64,000 bases of DNA, from NCBI GenBank assembly GCA_016169945.1, contig JADLSH010000145.1:992001-1056000 (forward strand). The letters are read 5' to 3'. A program made the translations under genes and the position numbers. The stretch is from Trachythela sp. YZ-2020. Taxonomy: Eukaryota; Cnidaria; Anthozoa; Malacalcyonacea; Clavulariidae. Below are positions 25,901-35,800 of the stretch, piece after piece. The first letter of the stretch is position 1. Every line of letters starts with the position of its first letter. The notes beneath the pieces were generated by a model. That model had not been told where the DNA came from. It worked only from the letters and a program-made list of their open reading frames with translations, and made no database searches.

Positions 25901-28900
25901 TGATTGCACGTGTGATACTTTCTTCTTGCATTCTTGTACAGTAGCTAATAATTTAAATAATATGAAATATACATTATTATTATTTACTCTTATTTACAAA
26001 CGGTAACCCTTCAAAGCTCATACGGCTTTTGATTTTCAACTTGGGGCTGTTGACACTATTTACATGTATATAAAAAATTAAGTTAAAATCTCTACTAATT
26101 ACTATTAAACAATATTCACACATAATATATTACAAGAAACCACTATCCTGGAGAATTGCCTTACATTGACCTAAGGAAAGAGCTTAACACATAACTATCC
26201 GTTTTATTACTGTCAAACCCCAAACAATTTTGGTTGTCACATGGCCAGCATGGGAAAAGTGTATTTTTCTATGAACAAAATGACCTGGTTTCTGCATGTA
26301 AAATCTTCACCATGCATGACCCCTACCCCCCCCCCTCAAAAGTTTGTCTAATCCTTTCCCAATCTTTCACTGCCAATGCAGATACTGCAAAGTTACATCA
26401 GGCAGCATTAATCCGCCTTCCAGAGGCATGGGAAGCAACGTAAAGTTTTTGCATTCTAAGTAGCGAAGAATCCGACACCTTCATATTAAGTGCTCCCATC
26501 ACTCTGATCGTTTGAGGGGTGCTTAGCTCCCTCTCTTCTACTTCTGGGGGGGGGCAATAGGCCCACAACTCTCCATGTTCTGCTGCCCCTGGACAGTACT
26601 ACTGATATTGCGTTGTATAATAACATTTTAACCAGTGAGTAATATTGCATACGTTTTTATGGTTTTAATCCCGACTTTAGGATCTTCAGGAAAGAACACA
26701 AATAATTTATCTAAAATAGAATAGAACAATTTAATGACACATCAGAGAAGCACAGAGAAATAATCATAAGAATAACATGAAGTACCTGAAGGATCATCAT
26801 TATGCTCCACTAAGACAGATAAATCAGCTCTGGTTGGATGACCCTCGCTAAATGATAAAATATCGTTTCATGTTTCTGACCAATCTGGTAGAAATGTTGC
26901 CGAAATGAACGTTAATTTGAAAGAACAATAATATATGATTTACTCAATATGTTAGCAAACGTTAATGGAAAGCAAACGTAAATAAAAGAATATGCAAATG
27001 GATGGAAGCAAACGCATACAAATAATAGCGAACACTAATGAAAGCAAACGCTAATGAAAGTGAACAGCAATAAAAGTACTGGTGATGGGATTTTGCCCTC
27101 AAATGTTGGCCTTATTATAGAGAATTAACAAACGTTGATACATATTTCTTTCAAAAATATCTAACCTGGGTCGTTCTCCAAACTGTTCCTTAAATTGGTC
27201 TAATGTTTGATCCAATTCATCTTGAGTGACCAAGTAACCTCGATCATGGCACATCTAGTGACAGATAAACTAATCAGTAAAATTTATCTTAATCCCTTGA
27301 CGTGGAAAATCGTCTGGCGTTAGACAGAGCAACTAGAGGACCTACGTGTATTCAAGCGCACGGCAGATATCGATGTTGCGGTTGAGAATCTTAACCCTCC
27401 TTTTCTTGTAAAGAAACCGACGAGTCTGTGAAGCACTGGCTACACTGCGGTGTGGTCACCACCTTCAAAGGACTCAAACTAGTATGTGTCTACGTAGTTC
27501 TTGAGGTAAGTTATCGCCGCAATACACAAAACTTTTGGACGTCAGCCACAAGAAATGTGGATCCAACACGACGAATTCTCTAACGCTCAATTACCATTGG
27601 GAGACAGCAAGCTGATAGCCACCCAACACAAGAACTGGCTGAGAAATCATCTACATTTGCACAAAGTGAGTTCATTCAGAAAGGAATAAGAGACAGATAC
27701 TTTGTTCGTTCAATTCACAATTTGTTGGGTCCTAGCTGCATAGCTCCTACTATAGCGTGAAGTTCACTGAATGAAGACACCATCAGACATTGATGACCCA
27801 CTGAATGTAAGCCTTCTCCACAGATCCAGCTTCTCAGATGAAGAACAGAACACCAGCCTATCACCTTCGCTCTCAGACATCCTCGACGTCATATCTGTCA
27901 CTGCCGTTTAAAGCAGTCTGCCCTAGTGGTGGGCAATACTGGGGATATCGATTTCGATACGATATCGGTTACTTTTTCCTCGATACCACTGTTTCGATAC
28001 GATATTCGATATCGATACTCTATATTGTACATGAAATGTGTATATGTTTACTTTTAAAACTTTAATAAATTCAACTCAACTAAAACAGTACTATTATGTG
28101 CTATATATAAATGTTTGCAAATGTTAAATGTTTTGGTTCAAGAAGAGTAAGGCCTGTTCCAAACGTCGCGCTTCTCATGTGCCGAACGCATTAAAAACAA
28201 TACATAATCAGCTGAAATGCCTCATTATCTATTATTTGTAATGCGTTCGGCACGGCAGTGCGTAGCGCGACGTTTGAACCAGGCCTAACATATTTACTCG
28301 CGAAAAGACAAAAAGCGGGAAAACCTTTCTATCCTCGTGCATCCAAATACTATACCCTGTGTACTGTGTATTCCCTAAAACGTCGACGTATGTCTGAAAA
28401 TCAAAATATCTTATCACGTGACAAGTATCAAAATTGTCGATATTTAAAAAAGATATCGACGTCTATTCTGTGCCGTCTTTTTAATTGTAAATATCGAAGT
28501 TTTTGATATTTTTTGGATATATCGCCCACCACTAGTCTGCCCATTCCCACTCAGTCACCGATCGACAAGAGTCCCCAATAATCCCCTGGGGCCGGTTGTA
28601 TAAAAAAGTAGTTAAAGTTAACTATAGTTAGTGCGAAAGTTAACCAATCAGAATCGCGAATTTTACAGTTAACTATTATTTAACTACAAAACGGGTAGTT
28701 AAAATGTAGTTAAGACTTTTATACAACCGGTCCCAGGAAGAAAACTCACCTGAAACTCCAAAATCCACTAGAACACCTCCTGACAAGAAACCTCAAAGGC
28801 TGTAACATTCCCGACTCTTGTCTGCACGTTTTGCAGACTGTATTACAAACTTTTGATTATACAGGTAGTTTGCACTATATGCAGAGATGCCGAGAAAAAT

Positions 28901-31900
28901 CTTGATAGTTTGCACTATAGTTTGACCATTAGAAGTTACTGCATTGTTATTCTCACACTTCAACAACTTCTGACAGTGATACAGTTATACTTAGTTAGTG
29001 TTGGACGATTAGATGATCAATGTCAGCCATTTTGTTTTACTATAAATTGTTATCTAATTATTTTATTGTATTAATATAATTGTTTATATCTTCAGCTCAT
29101 GTCTTGGTTTAGTGTTTATTATCACAACTGTCCCTTGATGCACACCTTGTATTTTCTATGAAGCAGGGGAGTGGTAAATTGCTCCACTGGTTTAGTGGTT
29201 TTGCTAAGGAGAATGATAGCTAATGGCCATAGGCCAAGGACCAATCAATGAAATTGTGGTTTATTTGAATCTATGGTAACACTGAGTTTGATGTAAATAA
29301 CCAAAAACTCTATAACAGTCCATTTCTAGTTGAAATGTGTGTTGTCAAACTCCATAAACAATGTGAGTGACACTGTGTATTTTAGTAAGGCTAATATTGC
29401 TATTGTGGAGCTGGGGGAATGAGTCCCTCTACTCTCCTTCAAGACTACCTTCATGATATGTTTAATTCCAAAGAGAAATGTTGGGGAGACATGTGCTGAG
29501 AGTCTTTTGCTATGCATTAATATTATTTTTCTAAGAAATTTGTAAAACCATTTTTACCTCTTTTTCTCTGGACTCTAAGAGGCCCAGTGAACTCTAAGTA
29601 AACTGGAACGCTAACTCCTATGATCAAGTCCTATGATTCGTTGAAGCCAAGCTAGTTTTTCTGAGGTTTGAGTTGAAATACTTAACGCCGAACATTGGGC
29701 TGTATATGAAATTGAAGCTATTAAAAAGTTCTATTTGATATAAAAACTTCAAGACTTTAGGCAAAATGGAAATACTTAAAAAATACAAAAACAACCGCAA
29801 TTTTGTAAAATACGGCAAATTTCCCCTCAAAGTTTTAAGTATTTCCCTTTTACCTAAAGTCTTGAAGTTTTTATATCAAATATAACTTTTTAATAGCTTC
29901 AATTTCATATACAGCCCAATGTTCGGCGTTAAGTATTTCAACTCAAACCTCAGAAAAACTGAATTAAGCTGGCTTCAATTTCTCCCCCTGCGTTAGCGTT
30001 CCAGTTTACTTATAGTTCAATGAAGAGGCCCCAAATCAGTGGTGAAGCAAATATTCAAATTTCTAATTATTCAAACCTTTAGAAATGTTTTAGATGATTT
30101 TACTCTTAGTGGCTCCAGACTGATACTTAGAGACTGATACCAGACTGATACCTGAGTTCTAACACCACAATTTTTAGACTTTAAAAATGTATTATCTTAT
30201 GACCAGTTACCATGGCTTTCTCTATTTCGAGCCCTGAATAACTCCCCCCCCTCCCCATTCTGTTTTGCTAGCTACACCACTGAATCTGATATGTTATTGC
30301 AATATGATATGTTTATTGCTGTCCCAGAGTGATGATTTATATAAATCCACTGTCAGACAATGCAACAAGAAACAAGATATGTTTTGCATTGGGGTTTTTT
30401 CCACCAGTTTTCAGATTTTTTAAGAGGGCCCCCCACCCAACTAAAATGCAACCTTTTTATTATTTTACTCTATTTAACACGTGACAAAGTGGTAATAGAT
30501 GAAACTTTGTTCAAAATGTAGAAGTCACTGCATGGTTAAACTTGCTCCAAGTCTTTCATTGACATTCTGTATTGATCCACTACAGTGTAAATAACATGAC
30601 GTAGTGTGGGGTGGCGGAGCGAGTAAGACTTGCTCCAAGTCTTTCATTGACATTCTGTATTGATCCACTACAGTGTAAATAACATGACATAGTGTGGGGT
30701 GGCGGAGCGAGTAAGACTTGTCAACTTCGGAAAATCTTGGTTCAAAACTGAACCGAAACCGCTAGACTTGTTTCAACTTTCTCTTTCATTTTCTTTCTGT
30801 ATCGATCCTCTATAGTGTAACTCATGTTATTTATACTATACTAGATCGATACAGAAAGACAATGAAAGAGAAAGTTGAAGCAAGTCTAGAGGTCCGAATT
30901 TGACAAGTCTCGCTTTCTCGCTCCGCCACCCTGCGCTACGTCATTTTATTTACACTATAGTGGATCAATACACAAAGACAATGAAAGGGAGACTTGACAA
31001 GTCTCTCTTTCTCGCTCCGCCACCCAGCGCTACGTCATGTTATTTACACTATAGTGGATCGATACAGAAAGACAATGAAAGGGAGACTTGGAGCAAGTCT
31101 ACTGCATGGCAGGCTGGAAAAGCATGTAGTATAAAGTTAATTTTCCATGGATATTAATCCAACACCAGTACTCAATGTGGAAAAGCCTGTACCATGTTCT
31201 GGGTCAAATTCTGAATATGGCCCAGCTGGAGCTATGTGCTTAGCCAAATGTCACATGTGCCCAATGGCGTAAGGAGATAGCTCTCGTGTGCGGGCGATTT
31301 ACGAACGACTTTTGTCATTCGTGCCTCTTACGGCAAATATCTAACACGTTTGATAATTTCTGCCTCGCGTGCCAAAATCTTTCCGTGTGCGGCGAACGAA
31401 AGCTATCTGCTTGCAGATTGTTGTAACAGCGCATGCGTAGTATACGAAAGTAAACATCCAAGATGGCGAACAGCTCACAAAATGGATGAATGTGAAGACG
31501 AAGAGGTGTTGTTATTTTGTTTGCTGTTGCGTCGTCGCCGTCGACGCTTACGAGCATTGAATCGTCAGACATGGGACGACAGGGTCAAGGAGCCTACGCG
31601 AACCTTGTTCAAGAACTAAATGCAGAAGAGCCAGAGCAATTTCGACAATATCATCGTATTGACAGGCAGTCATTTGAAAGCATTTTAACTATGGTGAACC
31701 CATTGATAATAAAGCAAGACACGCAAATGCGGTTTTCGATCAGCCCGAGAGAACGTCTCACTGTCACAATGCAAACAAAATAACAACACCTCTTCGTCTT
31801 CACATTCATCCATTTTGTGAGCTGTTCGCCATCTTGCATGTTTACTTTCGTATACTACGCATGCGCTGTTACAACAATCTGCAAGCAGATAGCTTTCGTT

Positions 31901-32643
31901 CGCCGCACACGGAAAGATTTTGGCACGTGAGGCAGAAATTATCAAACATGTTAGATATTTGCCGTAAGTGGCACGAATGACAAAAGTCGTTCGTAAATCG
32001 CCCGCACACGAGAGCTATCTCCTTACGCCCCAGACTGGAATCTTTGTAGGGCGCGGAGAAGAACTTCCCCGCGCCATTTTTTGTGAGATCATCCGCATCC
32101 GCGCAAAAGCTGTAAAAACTGTTTGCCATACGCGGTTAAAATTTCTCTTGGGCTTAAAATCCGCGCCAATTGTATAGTAATTTATAAATTCAAGTTACTG
32201 TACATCACATTGTTATAAGATGAAGTAACGTCGTGACAAAGTAACATTCTGCTGACTAGTTTGACCGCGCAAATTTTAGTCTTTTTAATATATATCCGCG
32301 CCAAACAATATCGTCCAATTTTCTTCTCCGCGCCATTTGCAAAGTTTCCAGTCTGGCTTACGCCATTGGGCATGTGTGACATTTGGCTAAGCACATAGCT
32401 CCAGTGTGCGCCGGCCTTAATACTCAATTTTCAACTGACAGTCACAACATATACCACAGTATAAACATGTGCATAATTTGTGGGTTGGAAATTGATTATT
32501 CTACTCAGTGTTTCTACAGATCAATTTCATATATTTATAGCCATTTTATTATTTCTTTGAAACACATTTTGTAATATATTTACTACCTGCATAACAGTTT
32601 TTCTTATCCTCCAAAATCTGTATGTTTCAGTTTCATCATCCAT
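19983..32643 (-). CDS. POLR2E: RNA polymerase I/II/III subunit RPABC1 (RPB5), complete, 9 exons
   Basis: Encodes RPB5, a subunit shared by nuclear RNA polymerases I, II and III. It sits in the lower jaw near incoming DNA and helps complex assembly. Exons on the minus strand: 32643-32587, 27254-27166, 26847-26786, 26710-26653, 25944-25863, 25515-25435, 21189-21131, 20744-20666 and 20048-19983. Every junction is AG/GT with matching phase, giving 210 codons plus stop, exactly the length I recall for human RPB5. It starts [15 protein letters not shown]. The C-terminal domain, shared with archaeal RpoH, holds [15 protein letters not shown] (about residues 170-184) and ends RYITYRLVV. Introns 1 and 6 are large and full of nested MITEs. 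Intron 8 holds a 66-bp triple repeat. The start lies 242 bp from the divergent ISCA1 start. Confidence 0.97.
20212..20409. repeat. 66-bp tandem repeat, three copies
   Basis: The unit starts tgatccagtgatagaatgtt and is repeated at 20212, 20278 and 20344 with essentially no differences. It lies in the last intron of POLR2E. Because 66 is divisible by three, it makes a spurious 67-codon open frame. Confidence 0.95.
21489..21704. mobile_element. MITE with cagtggcgtaac ends
   Basis: The left end cagtggcgtaacttg and the right end gagttacgccactg form an inverted repeat around about 190 bp. The interior contains a duplicated ctaattgatctgggcccc. It lies in POLR2E intron 6, immediately before the larger TIR element. 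Confidence 0.7.
21713..24293. mobile_element. 2.6-kb non-autonomous TIR element
   Basis: The left end gcgcttatatatagggcgg and the right end ccgccctatatataagcgc are complementary. Similarity continues inward for more than 100 bp (gtgcaacg, gatcgacgtgtgatgcgg, ggcctgg..cgagcatgttt, aacagatttt), with some expansion of the ggcggtg motif on the right. The interior is AT-rich and has no ORF above about 85 codons, so it cannot encode a transposase. No clear target duplication was found. It lies in POLR2E intron 6. Confidence 0.7.
24319..24801. mobile_element. Long-TIR MITE (about 80-bp arms)
   Basis: The left arm (from ccatagacgggtttc through ggcccaggctctatttgcc to cgagggaaggaagg) is matched in inverted orientation by the right arm at 24713-24801 (ccttccttccctcg to accatagac). 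The central about 310 bp shows no coding potential. It lies next to the 2.6-kb element in POLR2E intron 6. Confidence 0.8.
24838..25230. mobile_element. MITE with cagggctttca ends
   Basis: The ends cagggctttcaaaat and attctgaaagccctg form a terminal inverted repeat. The interior contains repeated gccgccgg and cggctacttt motifs near both ends. No clean 8-bp duplication is visible, so hAT membership is only suggested by the cagggc terminus. Confidence 0.6.
27924..28534. mobile_element. hAT-like MITE with 8-bp target duplication and a nested foldback
   Basis: The terminal repeats tagtggtgggc and gcccaccacta are flanked by a perfect 8-bp duplication gtctgccc (27916-27923 and 28535-28542), diagnostic of hAT-type insertion. 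The interior is full of gatatcgat-type motifs. A second inverted repeat is nested at about 28151-28288, with arms aggcctgttccaaacgtcgcg and cgcgacgtttgaaccaggcct. It lies in POLR2E intron 1. Confidence 0.9.
28590..28733. mobile_element. Short MITE with ggccggttgtataaaa ends
   Basis: The left end gggccggttgtataaaa and the right end ttttatacaaccggtccc are complementary. Internal tagttaaagttaacta-type sequence makes much of the element self-complementary. About 144 bp, non-coding, in POLR2E intron 1. Confidence 0.85.
29597..30010. mobile_element. Foldback MITE with TA duplication (Tc1/mariner-like)
   Basis: The element is almost one continuous hairpin, with arms of nearly 200 bp. It begins agtaaactggaacgctaac and ends gttagcgttccagttt and act. 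It is flanked by TA on both sides (29595-29596 and 30011-30012), as expected for Tc1/mariner-type insertion. Confidence 0.85.
30536..31100. mobile_element. Multi-arm foldback element with 9-bp target duplication (Mutator-like)
   Basis: Two direct copies of an about 89-bp block (cttgctccaagtctttcatt ... ggcggagcgagtaagacttg) on the left face two inverted copies on the right. A further palindrome sits between them around 30760-30890. The flanks actgcatgg at 30527-30535 and 31101-31109 are a perfect 9-bp duplication, which fits Mutator-like transposition. Non-coding, in POLR2E intron 1. Confidence 0.85.
31482..31783 (+). pseudogene. Harbinger-type transposase N-terminal fragment
   Basis: An ATG at 31482 opens a frame with MDECEDEEV, a leucine-rich run and RRRRRR, a typical start for PIF/Harbinger transposases. 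After a frame change near 31570 a second frame reads [26 protein letters not shown] and [15 protein letters not shown], the conserved region just before the catalytic core. It then runs directly into the right terminal repeat, so the catalytic DDE domain is deleted. It could supply at most a truncated protein. Confidence 0.85.
32030..32356. mobile_element. hAT-like MITE nested in the Harbinger right repeat
   Basis: The ends ccagactggaatctttg and gcaaagtttccagtctgg form the inverted repeat, flanked by a perfect 8-bp duplication cttacgcc (32022-32029 and 32357-32364). Removing the element restores the mirror image of the left Harbinger repeat. This establishes the order of insertion: Harbinger first, hAT-like second. 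Confidence 0.92.
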
Positions 32644-32885
32644 GATTATGGTCACACAAAATAAAACCACTAGAACTTCAAAATTAACGTAAAAATCTTC
32701 ACAGAAACACAACTACACTACACTTTCCTTAGCCATGCATTTTGTGTTCGTATGGTTGTCGGTAAATCTTCGGAAACTTCGAGATTCTCCGAATATTTCC
32801 GAACATGCAGATTTCGCCATTTCGGGTGTGGAAAATAATGTAGAAAACGTATTTACGTAATAACGTTTGTTGTGTTTTATTGGTT
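32644..32885. promoter_or_regulatory. Likely bidirectional promoter between POLR2E and ISCA1
   Basis: Only 242 bp separate the two divergent start codons. Both 5' UTRs and both core promoters must lie here unless non-coding first exons exist. No canonical TATA box facing either gene is obvious. A small inverted motif (ttcggaaactt, ccgaatatttccgaac) lies near 32777-32807. Head-to-head pairing is common for housekeeping genes. Confidence 0.65.
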
Positions 32886-35800
32886 ATGGCAGCAAAAACT
32901 ACGATCGCTGCCACAGCCAAAGTTATCAGTAAACCGCGTCGTTTTATACCCAGGAGAGCTGCTCTTACACTGGTAGGTTTTATCATAGAAAATAATACAA
33001 ATGTCATGTTCAAAATGCTGTTTGTATATTTATCAATATGTTTTGTGGTCAGCTTTGAGAATACCTGCATTTATATTCTTTTATATCTACTTCATGTATT
33101 TCATTATTATTTTTATAGAATATATATTATCAACAATTGCCGCAGCTAGTTTTAATACAATATTTCTAAATACCTTGGGAAATTTGCGAATCATATATTC
33201 AAGTGTACGTCTAGGGCCCTTGTACTGTTGTAGGCCAGTACCACAGAGTAGTGATCATACAGAGGTACGTTTTCGTGTACCCACCTGATTTCAGGCGGGT
33301 TTTCCCCAAGTTCCCAACATTTTCGGCTCTTTAAAGTTTCACAATCTTAATGTTTTACGCACTTCTAAAAGGTAAACTGCAGTTAAAAGCGAGCCGCCAT
33401 CTGAATTGTGCACTTTAACTGTGCATGCTTGGCAAGCGTCTGAAGCATAAGTGGGTACACCCGTTACACCTCTGTATGATCTCTACTCTGTGCCAGTATG
33501 GAAAGAAAGAGCTGGAACTTTCACATGTTCGGCGCACAAGTGTGTTGGCCGGCGCAACAATCGGCGCACAAATATGTTAAAAGTGCTGGAAGTTGTTACT
33601 TGGCGCACAAAAATATTAGATGATGATGTTAATCGTTGAAACCGGCTTAAACATTGTAGAATAATTTGAGTGTCTTGGCGCACACTAAACATTTCCGAAT
33701 GACTGTCCGGCTCATAAAAATACAAGATTCCATACTGGCTTGTAGGGTGGGTTAATGCTTGTTGCCCATCAGATTTTCAAAACTAGTAAATGTCACTTGG
33801 ATTTTTGCTATTGTTTTCTACCTTCATTTCGCTGTCACAATTTGGACATAATTCTGTCAATTCATGTCACATGTTGCTATTTCATTCGCTACTTGTGGCT
33901 ATAAAAGACAGAATCTAGTCTGGCCAAGCCTGCAAACAGGCCCTAAGTCTGGCATGTTTTGCACTACAAATTAAAGTTTTTTTATAAAAATAAACCAACC
34001 CCAATCGTAACCCTAAGCTTAGAAAGTTAAAATATTGAGAGAAAAAAACACTTTAAAAAAGTTTAATGTGCAGACCAGGATTTGAACCCACAGTACAGCT
34101 AGTTGCAGGCGCATACCCTAACCACTACGCCACTGACAAGCTCGCTGAAATCAACTGCAAAAAATACTTTTTATATTAACTTGCAATACAGTTATTTACA
34201 TTAACAAAATCGGCCAGACTAGATTCCTGTCTTTACCTGCAAGTTTAATCACTGTATGTTGCCATTTCAATGCAATGTTGCCTGTCTGAACTTACCCTAA
34301 AAGGGTCTCACATCTAGTATTGAATCGTCTTATTATGATCAAGGTCATGTGAACAACATTGACAATAAGATACATAGGCCATAATTACATGATTACACAC
34401 CACAGGAAGCACTACCAGCCAAGGAATAAAACACTAAATTTTCTAATTATAAGGTATCTGAACATAATTGTATTGAGTGTTGAGTGACTGATTTTTAAAG
34501 CCTAGTTTTCCATTTGGTCATACTTGTCATGACCAACCCATGTTCGACAATGTGAAATAGTCTGTGCACATCTATCTTGTTGTTTGTGTGCTCTCTGCAA
34601 ATCAATATTTAATAATTACCAAGGTATATTGTCATTCTATTACCTCAGCCACTATAGTCGTTGGAAAGACTCCACTGGTTACCAGTGAAAAAGAGGATAG
34701 AGTACAAAATTATGTTGCTTGTGTTTAAGTGTCTCCAAGGAACTGTGCCAGAATACTTATCCAAATTGCTTGAATATTTTGGTTATCCCAAGGGTTAAGA
34801 AGGTTACACAAGGTGGACGAAGTTTTAGAAGATCGGCCCCAACATTATGGAGCAATTTACCAGACAACTTCAGACTTGAACTGAGTTTTAAAATTTTTAA
34901 AAGACATAAAGGCACCTTTTTAAACTTTCTTACAAATAAATTAGGTTTTAATAGATAACATTTTAACGTGACATGCATGTAAAGCACTTTAGAGTATTGC
35001 AGATTTAGCGCTATAGAAATTTTATGTATTATTGTTATTATTATTATTATTATTATGGACAAATCCAGAACTTTTAACATTTTGAAATTTGTGCTGTGTA
35101 TTTGTTATATGTTATGTTGTGTATATATAGTATTATAGTCATTATTGATTCAAGTAGCCGGTTGTAAATTACCTTATATAAGTGAGATTTACAATTGTAT
35201 ATATAATCTAAAAAATTCATTAATAAAGTTTCCATTATTATTATTATAGTCAACTAAATGGAAAGCAGGCTTAACTGTGGTGCACCAACTGTATAAGAAT
35301 GGTTTGAACAGTATTATACAGTACAGTAATTGTACCCTCAGAATTGTATCTCCCATGATGATATGGCTCTGAATAAGAGTTTATTAACACAGACTATATT
35401 TTACAGTGCGTAATGAATAATTGTCTGGAGTATGAGGTTACAATTATTTTGAGTATTATGATGCTGATTTTAGAATAATTGTTACTACAAGTGGTACATG
35501 AAACATGCAGTATTCTAGTTTTAATGATTTTTTTCCTTTTAGAGTCCAAGTGCTGTAAATAAAATCAAGAAAATATTAACCAAAAAGTCAGATGTGGTAA
35601 GAGAGAGAGCTTCCATTTAGTCCCGAGCCATTATGGGCAATAGCCCTGGGCGAGGATGTATAATAACATACCATGAGTGTAATAACATGAGTGTATAATA
35701 ACAACATTATATAGTTGGGCAATTGAGAATTATATTGTTATTAAAATGAAAAAAAAACCTTTAATTATTTTACCATTTTGTACAAAAATATAAGAAAAAT

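Larger units (their letters stand above)
31227..32402. mobile_element. Internally deleted PIF/Harbinger transposon
   Basis: Terminal inverted repeats of about 250 bp run inward from ctggagctatgtgcttagcc (left) and its complement (right, ending near 32402). They include atggcgtaaggagatagctc and, further in, gaacagctcacaaaatggat. The centre keeps a fragment of a Harbinger-type transposase. The right repeat is interrupted by a nested hAT-like element at 32030-32356. A clean three-base target duplication was not seen. It lies in POLR2E intron 1, less than 200 bp upstream of exon 1 in genomic orientation. Confidence 0.85.

Noticed and set aside
34067..34142. Candidate functional tRNA gene on the minus strand
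   Set aside because: The A and B boxes look good, but the acceptor ends and anticodon stem do not pair, and the segment sits inside a TIR element. It is better explained as a SINE-type tRNA relic.
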